Shown here: positions 1 through 8,450 of the stretch, piece after piece | Layout of the letters: each line of letters begins with the position of its first letter | Position numbering within the stretch: position 1 is the stretch's first letter | Assembly: GCF_000720255.1 (NCBI RefSeq) | Contig: NZ_JOJE01000024.1 | Location: 1 to 64,000, forward strand | Length of the DNA: 64,000 nt | Direction of reading: 5' to 3' | Origin: Streptomyces griseus subsp. griseus | GTDB taxonomy: Bacteria; Actinomycetota; Actinomycetes; Streptomycetales; Streptomycetaceae | Position numbers and translations under genes: made by a program | Notes under the pieces: generated by a model | What the model was told of the DNA's origin: nothing | The model's database searches: none | Seen by the model: only the letters and a program-made list of their open reading frames with translations

Positions 1-1
1 A

Positions 2-64
2 GGCCGAGGCTTCTTCTTCCCCATGCTCTCCATGATGGACATCCTCCCGGGGCAGAACCCCTGA
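2..64 (+). CDS. C-terminal tail of an unidentified protein, cut by the window edge
   Basis: An open frame runs from the window edge to a TGA and encodes about 20 residues ending in LPGQNP, with three phenylalanines in a row. The hydrophobic, methionine-rich character suggests the end of a membrane protein, but the piece is too short to name. The roughly 140 bases between its stop and the next gene show nothing recognisable. Confidence 0.3.
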   Translation, partial: GRGFFFPMLSMMDILPGQNP

Positions 65-206
65 TCTCGGATGTCCGCCAAAGCGGATCAAGCCCAGGTC
101 GAGGCCGGCGGGGGTGCAGCGAGGCACACGCGCGCCTGATCGGTCGGCGTGCCCGCCGTCGTGGCTCACTTTCGTCGGCTGAGGCACAGCCCCGGGCCCG
201 CTGGCG

Positions 207-857
207 CTACTCCGCCGCTGGTGGTGGGACCCGGGGCGCGGTCAGCTGTCGCAGGGCGGCGCGGCGGCGCAGCGCGGCTCTGCGGCGCCGCCATGCGCGC
301 CGCTGGGGCCGGCTGACGTGCATCAGTTGGTTAATGCGGTCCTGCGGCATGTGGCGCGCCTCGTGCGCCATGTCTTCCAGACCGCGGAGCAGATACCGTC
401 CGTCCGTACCCATGACCTCGCGCTCACGAAGCACGAATGGCGCGACCGCCTCCCACACCTTGACCACCCGGATCCGCAGCAGTGCCACCATCTCGTCGTC
501 CACGATGTCAGCCAGCCGCAGCACACTGATGTTCTGGTAGTAGTACACGATGTCGTACACCTGCCGACGTACGTCGTTCGGCAGGCCGGATAGGCCCAGT
601 GTCGGGTCGTACTCGGCGAGCAGCCGCTGCGTCACGAACGAGTAGCGCTCGTGGAACTCCGCCGAGCGGAAGTCCGCGAGCAGGTCGACGTACGCCGGTA
701 ACTGGTTGCTCCGGCGCTGCAGACCGGCTTGCGAGACGGCTGAATACAACGTAACGAGCAGCGCCACCGCCGACAGCCCGGTGGCCACGAGATTGAACAC
801 CAAGACTCTGTCCCCCTGGTCCGCCTGCCCCAAGCAGCCCGCCTCATTGTGTCCCAT
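207..857 (-). CDS. Hypothetical membrane-anchored protein (DUF4760-like)
   Basis: A 216-residue protein. A single N-terminal membrane segment (about residues 18-40, VLVFNLVATGLSAVALLVTL) is followed by a helical cytoplasmic domain with the phrase YDIVYYYQNISVLRLADIVD and a very basic arginine-rich tail. One membrane helix plus a helical domain with a central tyrosine run is typical of DUF4760-type proteins of unknown function; that match is by appearance only. The ATG at 857 was preferred over an upstream in-frame ATG because the upstream 30 residues are low-quality coding sequence. The gene contains a TTA leucine codon at 699-701, so translation would need the bldA tRNA. It lies left of a tRNA-Ser fragment and is probably carried on mobile DNA. 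Confidence 0.6.
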   Translation of the reverse strand: MGHNEAGCLGQADQGDRVLVFNLVATGLSAVALLVTLYSAVSQAGLQRRSNQLPAYVDLLADFRSAEFHERYSFVTQRLLAEYDPTLGLSGLPNDVRRQVYDIVYYYQNISVLRLADIVDDEMVALLRIRVVKVWEAVAPFVLREREVMGTDGRYLLRGLEDMAHEARHMPQDRINQLMHVSRPQRRAWRRRRAALRRRAALRQLTAPRVPPPAAE

Positions 858-1227
858 AACGGACGGCCGCGCGGGCAGATCCCGCAGACCTGACGTGCTG
901 TACAGCAGCGAAGTACACCAAGCATGTCGGTCGCAGACGAGCATCAAGAACCGCTACCGCCATCCTGACCAGGCCGCGAGACCTCAGCGCCCTCGACGCC
1001 CGCAGTTCGCATCGAGGAGCAGCATCCAGGTACGCGTGCCCGATCGGGCGGTGCTGAGCGGGGAACAGAGGGAAACGACGGCGGCCCGCCACGGAAACCC
1101 GCACATCGGCGTCGCCACCGGTCAGTACGCATCCAGTTACGCGATCTTCCAAACTAGTGCTCCAAGCCCCAGACAGCGGCGCTTGACTGGGTCATGGAAA
1201 CTCCAGCCCAAAGCCACCCCGCCGACC
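858..1227. other. Intergenic stretch without a supported gene
   Basis: Frames here are open on both strands, but none has a convincing ribosome binding site, conserved motif or codon pattern. I see no repeat or RNA gene. Confidence 0.5.
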
Positions 1228-1509
1228 TCAGTCGTTCGCGGACAGTTCTCGGCGCATCAAGTCCCGGTAGTCATAGTGGCGCACCTGAAACTCCATGGCC
1301 TCGCTCGTGGTCATGCCTTCCTTGGCCACATAGGCCTCAGCGGCGACGGTCTGCGCCTTGTGCGCCTGATCCCTCAGGAAGGTCACCAACTCACTCGCCG
1401 TGGCTTCCGGGTGCAACTCGAACCAGGTCGCGGCCAATTGGTAGCAGTACGTATGCATCATTGCTTGGTTGTGCGCCATGAAATCTTGGGTGGCATTACG
1501 GCGAGTCAT
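1228..1509 (-). CDS. Small hypothetical protein
   Basis: A 93-residue soluble, largely helical protein starting MTRRNATQDFMAHNQAMM. It is rich in methionine, histidine and glutamate (HPEATASELVTFLRDQAHKA), with no signal peptide or membrane segment. I do not recognise the family. Codon use is less GC-biased than in the core genes further right, in keeping with its place in the accessory left arm. An ATG nine codons upstream is also possible; the chosen start removes a proline-rich stretch that looks non-coding. Confidence 0.5.
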   Translation of the reverse strand: MTRRNATQDFMAHNQAMMHTYCYQLAATWFELHPEATASELVTFLRDQAHKAQTVAAEAYVAKEGMTTSEAMEFQVRHYDYRDLMRRELSAND

Positions 1510-1700
1510 GGGCCAAGCATGTCGGGTTGGAACCAACCGTGCGGCCCTTTTGGCACCATGCGCCCGCCGGGACGTCTCGGGGCCGTCGGAGGGTGGTCAA
1601 CGACGAGCAACGCTGACAACCACCGACGGCTCACTCGCAGGTCGCAGCGTTGATCGATTACGTGGCCGCAGCCCAGGGCCGCGGCCCACCACTTCTTCGG

Positions 1701-1943
1701 CTACTGACCGTCTTGCAGTCCCTCAAACACAACCAAAGAGCCATCCCGCTCGAACCTCAGCACGCGGGGCCGGGGAGATTCCTGGGCGGAGTCCGGCTCA
1801 GGATGAAGCTCTCCGTAGCGCTGATGGTAAAGATCAACCGCTTCGCGGAGCGGGCATCCCTGTGCCTCACGAATCGCTTGCACTGCGAGAATGGTGCGCC
1901 CCTCTCGAATGTCGCGATCCACACTCTCCGACAGTTCTGTCAC
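1701..1943 (-). CDS. Small protein with a ribosomal L7/L12 C-terminal-like segment
   Basis: An 80-residue protein. The central segment (ILAVQAIREAQGCPLREAVD) resembles the helix-turn-helix pattern of the C-terminal domain of ribosomal protein L7/L12 (IKVVREITGLGLKEAKDLV). In actinobacteria such segments occur in small stand-alone proteins of unknown role. A GTG start is chosen because GGGGAGGA lies just upstream; the frame extends further upstream without a better signal. The C-terminal part (VLRFERDGSLVVFEG) looks like a short beta hairpin. The gene is transcribed away from the next one. The role is unknown. Confidence 0.55.
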   Translation of the reverse strand: MTELSESVDRDIREGRTILAVQAIREAQGCPLREAVDLYHQRYGELHPEPDSAQESPRPRVLRFERDGSLVVFEGLQDGQ

Positions 1944-2217
1944 GCGTCCTCCCCGGTCCGGCATCGCAGTAGAGCAACCGCGGCTCTTCCGGGTCAACCG
2001 AGTTGAGCAGCCAAAACAGCGGGCCGGAAACCCCGAAGGCCCTGGGCGGTGCCGTATGAGACCAGCAGGGGGGCACCGCACTGATGCATCGAGGGGCGAG
2101 CAGACAAAGGCAGCCGTGTCCCAGTCGGGCAGGGTGTCCTGTCCCAGGGCAAGAAGAAGCCGAGGCCACAACGACAATCGGCTGGCCAGGACGTCCCGCC
2201 GCCCCCACGATGGGCCC

Positions 2218-2715
2218 ATGGACCGGTTGCAGTACAGCGCTTGGCAGTACGCAGCGGAGGTACTCCCTCCCGAGGAACTACCGATGCTCGCTGCGCATGC
2301 ACTTGTCGACGGGCGTGATTCCCCTGCCCTGTGCGAGCTGGCCGCTCTGCCGCGCCGGAGCGACGAGGCCGAGGTTCGCGAGCTGTACGTTCTAGCCCTG
2401 CGCGAACTCGGCATTCCCCTCCCCGACGAGGACACGGCCGGCCGATGCCTCCTGGTGAGTCTCGCGTTCGGTCTCGCGAACGGCGAGCTGAGCCCCGAGG
2501 AAGTGAGCAATGGACTGTCGATGACGGTCGCAGCCCGTACCCGGGAGGAGACACGGTTCCTGTCCGTCGCAGCGGGCTACAGCGAATGGCTCGGCCCCGA
2601 CGAGCTTCCGGGATGGGAGACGGAGCTGAGAACCGCGGCCCAGTCGTTGGCCGCCACCACTGACCTCGGCCCCAGCATCGGCGTGCCGGGGGCGCGGTCC
2701 GACCGACGCGGGTGA
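2218..2715 (+). CDS. Hypothetical protein, leucine/glutamate-rich helical
   Basis: A 165-residue acidic helical protein (MDRLQYSAWQYAAEVLPPEE) with no signal peptide or membrane helix. Segments such as LPMLAAHALVDGRDSPALCELAAL look like alpha-solenoid helices. Similar short proteins are frequent and unnamed in Streptomyces; some sit next to contact-dependent or phage-like loci, but no such neighbour is visible here. The ATG at 2218 starts the well-behaved coding segment; the frame is open upstream but lacks a ribosome binding site there. It is the last gene before the tRNA-Ser fragment. Confidence 0.55.
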   Translation: MDRLQYSAWQYAAEVLPPEELPMLAAHALVDGRDSPALCELAALPRRSDEAEVRELYVLALRELGIPLPDEDTAGRCLLVSLAFGLANGELSPEEVSNGLSMTVAARTREETRFLSVAAGYSEWLGPDELPGWETELRTAAQSLAATTDLGPSIGVPGARSDRRG

Positions 2716-2752
2716 ACGCCCTTGTACCGAGCTCAGCACCCCACCAACACAG

Positions 2753-2805
2753 TTGGAAAGCGTGTTGGGGGCAACCCCTCACGAGTTCGAATCTCGTATC
2801 CTCCG
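2753..2805 (+). other. 3' fragment of a tRNA-Ser gene (attachment-site scar)
   Basis: The segment begins in the anticodon loop (TTGGAAAGCGTG, anticodon GGA). It continues through the long variable arm (TTGGGGGCAACCCC), the T arm (CGAG-TTCGAAT-CTCG) and the acceptor strand ATCCTCC with discriminator G. The 5' half (acceptor, D arm, 5' anticodon stem) is absent; the preceding bases do not pair. A tRNA 3' end without its 5' half is the usual scar at the distal end of an element integrated in a tRNA gene, so an intact tRNA-Ser may lie further left, outside the window. Confidence 0.7.
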
Positions 2806-2827
2806 CAGCCGCCTGACCAGGCGAAAC

Positions 2828-2862
2828 GAAGAGCCGGACCGCTCATTGTGGTCCGGCTCTTC
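2828..2862 (+). terminator. Rho-independent-type hairpin after the tRNA-Ser fragment
   Basis: Perfect 13-bp arms (GAAGAGCCGGACC / GGTCCGGCTCTTC) surround a 9-base loop. It is probably the native terminator of the tRNA-Ser gene from which the fragment derives. Confidence 0.7.
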
Positions 2863-2871
2863 GGCATGCCC

Positions 2872-2893
2872 TGGTTGCAGTTTCCGTTGCATT
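2872..2893 (+). repeat. Left copy of composite repeat TGGTTGCAGT-N4-GTTGCATT
   Basis: TGGTTGCAGT, four bases (TTCC), then GTTGCATT. The same 18 bases with the same 4-base gap and orientation recur at 8451-8472. The internal GTTGCA doublet resembles paired integrase arm-type sites. It lies 119 bases right of the TTGGAAAGCGTG core at 2753. Confidence 0.65.
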
Positions 2894-2992
2894 TATAGGC
2901 GACATTCGGGACATAATCGCCAAACGGAAAGGGTGCACGCTCGCATCCATGGAGCGACCGACGCAGGCTACGTGACGGAGTCGCTGCAGCGG

Positions 2993-3394
2993 TCAGAGCC
3001 CGATCATCCGGACCTTGCTGCCGCACAGCCGGGTCATGTCATCGACATCTGACGTGAGGATGGCGACCGGGCCAGGCTGACGCAAGGCCGCTTCGGCGAC
3101 GGTGGCGTCGATCGCGTACTTGTGTCCGTGCAGACCGGCGCCCTTGAGCAGTTGTGCCGCCGCCTTGGCCGCTGCCTCCGTGACCGGCTCCACCTTGACC
3201 CGGGAAAGCGCCCATTGCAGTCGGGGCAGATTCACCCTGGCGTGACTCACCTCCACGATGGTGTTGGCGCTGACGACAAGGTCCGCTCCCATGTCGTGGA
3301 ACACCTGGAACATCGCCAGAACCTTCCGGTCCTGCGCCACCCAGACCGACAGTCCCTCACTGTCCAGGACGACAGTCTCGACGTGCCCGCTCAC
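2993..3394 (-). CDS. PIN-domain ribonuclease toxin (VapC-like)
   Basis: A 133-residue PIN-fold protein. The acidic metal-binding residues are visible: D11 (VVLDSEG), E48 (TIVEVSHA), D96 (KYAIDATVAEAAL) and D116 (ILTSDVDDM). VapC-family toxins cut RNA in the cytoplasm and are neutralised by a co-expressed antitoxin. The GTG start overlaps the antitoxin stop in a GTGA tetranucleotide, so the pair is translationally coupled, antitoxin first. The length is normal and the catalytic set complete, so the toxin looks intact. Whether it acts on tRNA, rRNA or mRNA cannot be told from sequence. Confidence 0.85.
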   Translation of the reverse strand: MSGHVETVVLDSEGLSVWVAQDRKVLAMFQVFHDMGADLVVSANTIVEVSHARVNLPRLQWALSRVKVEPVTEAAAKAAAQLLKGAGLHGHKYAIDATVAEAALRQPGPVAILTSDVDDMTRLCGSKVRMIGL

Positions 3395-3639
3395 GCGGCG
3401 CTCGCGCCGCCGGCGGCCTGCGTCGTACCGAAGATCCGCGCCCGCGCCTCAGCCAGCTCTTCCTCACTGAAGGCCCCGTGCTCGTCTGTGTGGCTGCGCA
3501 GGTCGGCCCCCAGAAGCTGGTGCCGGATCTGTCTGGCGACCGCTTCGGCCACGTAGCCGGAGATGTTGTCCGTGATCTTCTTCAGCTCCGCCACCTGCTC
3601 GGTGGGGAGTGTCACCGTGATCCGTGTGGTGTCAGCCAT
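3391..3639 (-). CDS. Antitoxin of the PIN toxin, ribbon-helix-helix type
   Basis: An 82-residue protein starting MADTTRITVTLPTEQVAELK. The N-terminal beta strand (RITVTLP) and following helices (VAELKKITDNISGYVAEAVA) match a MetJ/Arc/CopG-type ribbon-helix-helix DNA-binding fold. The acidic C-terminal half (FSEEELAEARARIFG) would wrap and block the toxin. The start at 3639 is favoured; an in-frame ATG four codons upstream is an alternative. A perfect palindrome 9-24 bases upstream is the likely autoregulatory operator. The gene leads a two-gene operon. Confidence 0.8.
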   Translation of the reverse strand: MADTTRITVTLPTEQVAELKKITDNISGYVAEAVARQIRHQLLGADLRSHTDEHGAFSEEELAEARARIFGTTQAAGGASAA

Positions 3640-3647
3640 AACGGCAA

Positions 3648-3663
3648 GCATACTGCGGTATGC
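3648..3663. promoter_or_regulatory. Palindromic operator candidate of the toxin-antitoxin operon
   Basis: GCATAC-TGCG-GTATGC is a perfect 6-bp inverted repeat just upstream of the antitoxin start. Ribbon-helix-helix antitoxins usually repress their own promoter through such short palindromes. The function is inferred from position. Confidence 0.5.
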
Positions 3664-3766
3664 GCACCACGTGCTCTTTGTTTCCCGCAGTCGGTCCGGG
3701 CAGCGGCAGTCGGGCGAGTGTCCGTTCGAGCAGGGGCTCAGCCGGGCAGTTGTGCGACGCACCAGT

Positions 3767-4078
3767 TCAGCGGGCCCAGTAGCGGTATGCCTCGATCCAT
3801 TGCGAGCGCTCGGGGGCGGGTTCCGGCAGCGGCAGATCCAGAATCCCGATGCCCTGTCGGACCGACCCCCGGGCGCAGCGTGCGACCACGCGCCCGTCCT
3901 CGGCCAGATCGACACCGACCACGCTCACCTCGACGCCCAGAACAGTCGTGGTGAACGGCACGGCAAGGCTCTCCTCGATCATCGTGAAGAAGCCGGTGAG
4001 CTGCTCATCCTCACCGTAGGCGTCGACGGTGGCCTCTTCGATCAACGCCTCCAGCGCGGCTGGTTCCCAGGTGCCCAT
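3767..4078 (-). CDS. CcbP-type calcium-binding protein
   Basis: A 103-residue acidic protein (ALIEEATVDAYGEDEQLTGF, then FTMIEESLAVPFTTTVLG) that matches my memory of the Calci_bind_CcbP family, named for the cyanobacterial calcium-binding protein CcbP. Acidic clusters at residues 15-26 and 58-62 are the likely metal ligands. In actinobacteria, members are often found beside SNF2 helicase and SWIM-domain genes, as here, where the helicase is divergent across a 183-base gap. The family match is moderately sure; the link to the helicase is inference from the neighbourhood. Confidence 0.7.
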   Translation of the reverse strand: MGTWEPAALEALIEEATVDAYGEDEQLTGFFTMIEESLAVPFTTTVLGVEVSVVGVDLAEDGRVVARCARGSVRQGIGILDLPLPEPAPERSQWIEAYRYWAR

Positions 4079-4261
4079 GGCCTCACCGTAGCGCCGCACC
4101 GTACGTTTGAGGACCGGCGTGTTCAGCAGCGGCGTACCCGTCGTGGCGCCGTCGCCGGCAGTCAGACCAAGGCCCGCGGTTGCCAGCGTGTGACGTTGCC
4201 TGGTGGGGTTCGGTAGTGAGCGGGCCTGGGGAGGATCCGGCAAGCGACAGGGCGGAAGAGA

Positions 4262-7150
4262 GTGGCACGAATCGTCATACGAGAGCCGAGGACGGGCGCG
4301 AGGAGCACACCCCCGCCGGCCCGGCAGGAAACATCCGCCTTCGTGAGGGAGCTGCTCGGCGCCGGCTGGGCGGCGGTGTTCCTGCCCGGTGAGCCCGCCC
4401 GCCTCGGGCGGCTCCTGCTGTGGAAGCCGACCGGGGCAGTAGCCGGAGACACCACGGCGTCCACCGGCCTTGAGACCGAGGCGGTGGAGCTGGTCCTGCC
4501 GCACGGCCGCTCGGTCAGGCGGCGCAGGGTCGAGGGTTACGCGCTGCCTGTCGCCGTCGCTGTCTCCGCCCTGGTCGATGCGGAGCCGACGCATCCCTCC
4601 GGCGCCGCATGGCAGGCCGCCACTCGCTTCGCGCTGCGGCTGCTCGCCGACGGCCGCCTCCACCCGGCCCTCACCCCCGCCGGTTACGACACATGGCAGG
4701 TGGGTCCCTTTACCGCCGCCCAGCGCCAGACGCTGGACGCCCTGGCCGCCGCCTTCCCGCCACACGCCCACTGCCTGCCCGAGCCAGGCCCTGCGCCGGT
4801 ACGGATCGCCGAACCGGCTGCGCTGCTACGCCAGTTCTGCGACGCGGTCGCCGATGATCTGGTCCGTACGCCGGCCGCGCCGCTCGCCATGGGAGCGCTG
4901 CCGTACGCGTGGCGCGAGGCCCGTGCCGTGCCCACCTTGCGTGAATGGGCCGAGGAAACCCAGGCGGCGCTCACCGCCGAGGTCGGTGTCTCGCTGCGCG
5001 TCGACGTACCCGAAGGACGCCGTCGTCAGTTCCGGGCCGTCCTGCAACTGCACACCGCGGCGGACCCGGCGCTCGTCATCGAGGCCGCACAGCTCTGGAG
5101 CGAGCCGACCGAAGTGGAGCGGCTGCTCGGCCCGCGCGCCGAGACCGAGACCCTGCTCGCCCTGCGTCGCGGCGCCCGTGCCTGGCCCCCGCTGCGGAAG
5201 CTGCTCGACGATGCCGCTCCCGATCGGCTCCGGTTGACCGACGACGAAGCTTTCGAGCTCCTTGGGGACGCCACGGACGCGCTACGCGCGGCCGGTGTCT
5301 ACGTGCATTGGCCGCGCGAACTGGTCAAGGCGCTCACCGCGACCGCGGAGATCGGGCAGCGCACCGCCCCCGGTTCCACCGCGGGCGGCCTGCTGGACAC
5401 CGAGGCCCTCCTCGACTTCCGCTGGCAGGTCTCCCTCGGCGGCGAGCCGCTCACCGAGGCCGAGATGGATGCCCTCGCGGAGTCACGCCGTCCCCTCGTC
5501 CGGCTTCGTGACCAATGGGTGGTCGCCGACCCGAAGCTGGTGGCCCGCGCCAAGCGCCGCCGGATGGAACCTCGCACCCCCATGGAGGCGTTGAGCGCCG
5601 CGCTGACCGGCGAGGCCGAGCAGGACGGTGACCGGGTCCCTTGTGCTGCGGTCGGTGCGCTCGGCGACCTGGTCGCTCGTATCCGCGACCCCGAGTCCCG
5701 CACCCCCGCGCCCCAGCCCGCCGCCCTCAAGGCCACGTTGCGCGAGTACCAGAAGCGGGGCCTGGCCTGGCTGGCCGAGATGTGCGCACTCGGCCTCGGC
5801 GGCTGTCTCGCCGACGACATGGGCCTGGGCAAGACCATCACCTTGCTCGCTCTGCACCTGCACCGCCAGAGCGACCCCACCACCGCAGGCCCCACCCTTG
5901 TCGTCTGCCCGGCCTCCCTGCTCGGCAACTGGCAGCGCGAGGCCGCCAGATTCGCACCGTCCACCCCCGTACGCCGGTACCACGGCGGCGACCGCCACCT
6001 CAAAGACCTGGCCGGCGACGAGATCGTCCTGGTCACCTACGGGGTGCTGCGCCGCGACCGCGAAGTGCTTGCCGACACAGCCTGGTCGCTGGTGGCCGCC
6101 GACGAGGCCCAGCACGTCAAGAACCCCTACGCCGTCACCGCCCGCGAACTGCGCGCCCTGCCCGCCCGCGCCCGCGTCGCTCTCACCGGCACCCCCGTGG
6201 AGAACAACCTCTCCGAGCTGTGGGCACTGCTCGACTGGACCACCCCCGGGCTCCTCGGCACACTCACCGCCTTCCGTGACCGGCACGCCCGCGCCATCGA
6301 GGCGGGCAAGGATCCCGAGGCAGCCGAGCGCCTGTCCCGTCTCGTACGTCCCTTCCTGTTGCGCCGCAAGAAGTCCGACCCCGGCATCGCGCCCGAACTG
6401 CCGCCCAAGACCGAGACCGACCACGTCGTCCCGCTGACGGCCGAGCAGACCAGCCTGTACGAGGCACAGGTCCGCGAGACCATGGCGAAGATCGCGGAGT
6501 CGCAGGGCATCGCCCGACGCGGTCTGGTACTCAAGCTGCTCACCGCGCTGAAGCAGATCTGCAACCACCCCGCCCAGTTTTTGAAAGAGCACAGCCTGCG
6601 CCAATCCACTCCCCTACGGAGCCGCTCCGGCAAGCTCGACCTGCTCGACGAACTTCTCGACACCATCACCGCCGAAGGCGAATCCGTGCTGGTCTTCACG
6701 CAGTACAAACAGATGGCGGCTCTGCTGGAGAAGCATTTCGCCGAACGCGGCGTCCCCAGCCTCTTCCTGCACGGTGCCACCCCCGTCGCGCGGCGCGAGG
6801 AGATGGTGGACCGCTTCCAGCGCGGTGAAGTGCCGGTGTTCCTGCTGTCGTTGAAGGCAGCGGGCACCGGACTCAACCTCACCCGCGCCACTCACGTCGT
6901 GCACTACGACCGCTGGTGGAACCCGGCCGTCGGGGACCAGGCCACTGACCGCGCCTACCGCATCGGCCAGGACAAACCCGTCCAGGTACACAGGCTCCTC
7001 GCGGAGGGGACCGTGGAGGACAAGGTGGCGAAGCTGCTCGAAGCCAAGCGTGCCCTCGCCGACGCCGTCGTCGGCTCCGGCGAGGCAGCCCTCACCGAAC
7101 TGTCCGACGCCGACCTCGCCGAACTCGTCACCCTGGGAATGCAGTCATGA
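4262..7150 (+). CDS. SNF2/RapA-family DEAD/DEAH-box helicase
   Basis: A 962-residue protein. The N-terminal 450 residues are a poorly conserved bacterial SNF2-associated region. The C-terminal half is a full SNF2 ATPase: motif I DMGLGKT with Lys524, motif II DEAQ at about 614, TGTPVENN, and the second RecA lobe with LVFTQYKQM, GTGLNLTRA and DRAYRIGQ (about 899). These enzymes use ATP to move along double-stranded DNA and remodel protein-DNA complexes. The GTG start fits the upstream sequence. Its stop overlaps the SWIM gene start (ATGA), so the two proteins are very likely made together. The motif set is complete, so it should be active. Confidence 0.9.
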   Translation: MARIVIREPRTGARSTPPPARQETSAFVRELLGAGWAAVFLPGEPARLGRLLLWKPTGAVAGDTTASTGLETEAVELVLPHGRSVRRRRVEGYALPVAVAVSALVDAEPTHPSGAAWQAATRFALRLLADGRLHPALTPAGYDTWQVGPFTAAQRQTLDALAAAFPPHAHCLPEPGPAPVRIAEPAALLRQFCDAVADDLVRTPAAPLAMGALPYAWREARAVPTLREWAEETQAALTAEVGVSLRVDVPEGRRRQFRAVLQLHTAADPALVIEAAQLWSEPTEVERLLGPRAETETLLALRRGARAWPPLRKLLDDAAPDRLRLTDDEAFELLGDATDALRAAGVYVHWPRELVKALTATAEIGQRTAPGSTAGGLLDTEALLDFRWQVSLGGEPLTEAEMDALAESRRPLVRLRDQWVVADPKLVARAKRRRMEPRTPMEALSAALTGEAEQDGDRVPCAAVGALGDLVARIRDPESRTPAPQPAALKATLREYQKRGLAWLAEMCALGLGGCLADDMGLGKTITLLALHLHRQSDPTTAGPTLVVCPASLLGNWQREAARFAPSTPVRRYHGGDRHLKDLAGDEIVLVTYGVLRRDREVLADTAWSLVAADEAQHVKNPYAVTARELRALPARARVALTGTPVENNLSELWALLDWTTPGLLGTLTAFRDRHARAIEAGKDPEAAERLSRLVRPFLLRRKKSDPGIAPELPPKTETDHVVPLTAEQTSLYEAQVRETMAKIAESQGIARRGLVLKLLTALKQICNHPAQFLKEHSLRQSTPLRSRSGKLDLLDELLDTITAEGESVLVFTQYKQMAALLEKHFAERGVPSLFLHGATPVARREEMVDRFQRGEVPVFLLSLKAAGTGLNLTRATHVVHYDRWWNPAVGDQATDRAYRIGQDKPVQVHRLLAEGTVEDKVAKLLEAKRALADAVVGSGEAALTELSDADLAELVTLGMQS

Positions 7151-8382
7151 GCCCCGCCGTCCCCGGCCCGCGCCGTGCGCCCGCCCGCGGCAAACGGGCC
7201 TTCGCCGCGACCTGGTGGGGCCAGGCGTGGGTGGCCGCCCTGGAGGACTCCACCCTGGACGCCGGGCGGCTCTCGCGCGGACGCACCTACGCCCGCCAGG
7301 GCATGGTCGGCCCGGTCACCGTCGTTCCGGGCCAGGTCAAAGCCGCTGTCCAGGGGAGCCGCCCGCGCCCGTACCGCTCCTCGGTCCACCTGCCTGTCCT
7401 CACCGACGCCCAGTGGGACACCCTGCTCGACACGATCGCGGCCCGCGCCGGGCATCTCGCGGCACTTCTCGACGACGAGATGCCCGCCGAGCTCGTGGAC
7501 GACTCCCGGCACGCAGGCGTCCCGCTGCTCCCACTGCCCACCGAACTCGATCCGGAGTGCTCCTGCCCCGACTGGGGCTACCCCTGCAAGCACGCCGCCG
7601 CTCTCTGCTACGCCATCGCCGCCACCATCGACGCCGACCCGTTCGTACTCTTCGCGCTGCGCGGCCGTGGTCGCGAGGAGGTCCTCGCCCAACTGCGCGC
7701 ACTCCGTACGGCGGCACAGGAGTCCGCCGCCCCACCGGCACCGGTCGGCATCCCGGCCGCCGCCGCGTACGCCCGCTGGGCCGCAGAGCCCCCCGAACTG
7801 CCCGAACTCCCGGAACCCGCCGCCCACACCACAGCCCTGCCCGTCCCCCCGCCACCCGGCACCGGCCTGGCCGCCGCGGATCTGGAACGCCTCATGGCCG
7901 ACGCCACCGCGCGCGCCGCCCGACTCCTCGCGGGCGACACCGCCGACCTGCACCTGACACAGCACCAGGACGCCGTGCGCATCAGCGCGAGCAACCCCGG
8001 ACCCAAGTGGTTCCACCACCTGATCCAAAACACCGGCACCAACCCCACTGCCTTCGCACGCCTCACCCGCGCCTGGCGCCACGGCGGCCCCACGGGCATC
8101 ACCGTCGCCGAACAGCCCCACACCCCCGACCCGACGGTGATGAAGGCCACCCGCACCGCCCTGGACGCGGCCCTCGCCGAGATGACCGACTCCCCCACCC
8201 ACCTCAGAGCCTGGCGCAACCGCCTCACCCTCCCCCACCACGGCATCCAGCTGCGCCTGGGCCCCGACGCCCGCTGGTACCCCTACCTCCAGGATGACGA
8301 CGGCGAATGGTGGCCCGCGGCACCAGCCGACACTGACCCGGTCACCGCGCTCACCGCGGCCTGGTCTCAGAACGGGGAGTAA
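7147..8382 (+). CDS. SWIM zinc-finger family protein
   Basis: A 411-residue protein with a SWIM motif CxCx6CxH at residues 138-149 (CSCPDWGYPCKH), which binds zinc and mediates DNA or protein contacts. The flanking N-terminal region (AATWWGQAWVAALED) is typical of the actinobacterial SWIM proteins paired with SNF2 helicases. The C-terminal half is a proline/alanine-rich linker followed by a conserved domain of unknown function ending near WSQNGE. Translation is coupled to the helicase by a 4-base overlap. The likely role is an accessory or targeting subunit of the helicase (inference). Confidence 0.88.
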   Translation: MSPAVPGPRRAPARGKRAFAATWWGQAWVAALEDSTLDAGRLSRGRTYARQGMVGPVTVVPGQVKAAVQGSRPRPYRSSVHLPVLTDAQWDTLLDTIAARAGHLAALLDDEMPAELVDDSRHAGVPLLPLPTELDPECSCPDWGYPCKHAAALCYAIAATIDADPFVLFALRGRGREEVLAQLRALRTAAQESAAPPAPVGIPAAAAYARWAAEPPELPELPEPAAHTTALPVPPPPGTGLAAADLERLMADATARAARLLAGDTADLHLTQHQDAVRISASNPGPKWFHHLIQNTGTNPTAFARLTRAWRHGGPTGITVAEQPHTPDPTVMKATRTALDAALAEMTDSPTHLRAWRNRLTLPHHGIQLRLGPDARWYPYLQDDDGEWWPAAPADTDPVTALTAAWSQNGE

Positions 8383-8450
8383 GGAGGCGATTCCCCGCTG
8401 ACCAGGAGCCGCGAGCAGAAGCTGGACACACCCACGCTGCTCCACTTCCG

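Noticed and set aside
844..1152. Open frame on the minus strand beside the first gene
   Set aside because: No ribosome binding site, arginine-rich composition typical of out-of-phase reading of GC-rich DNA, and no motif.
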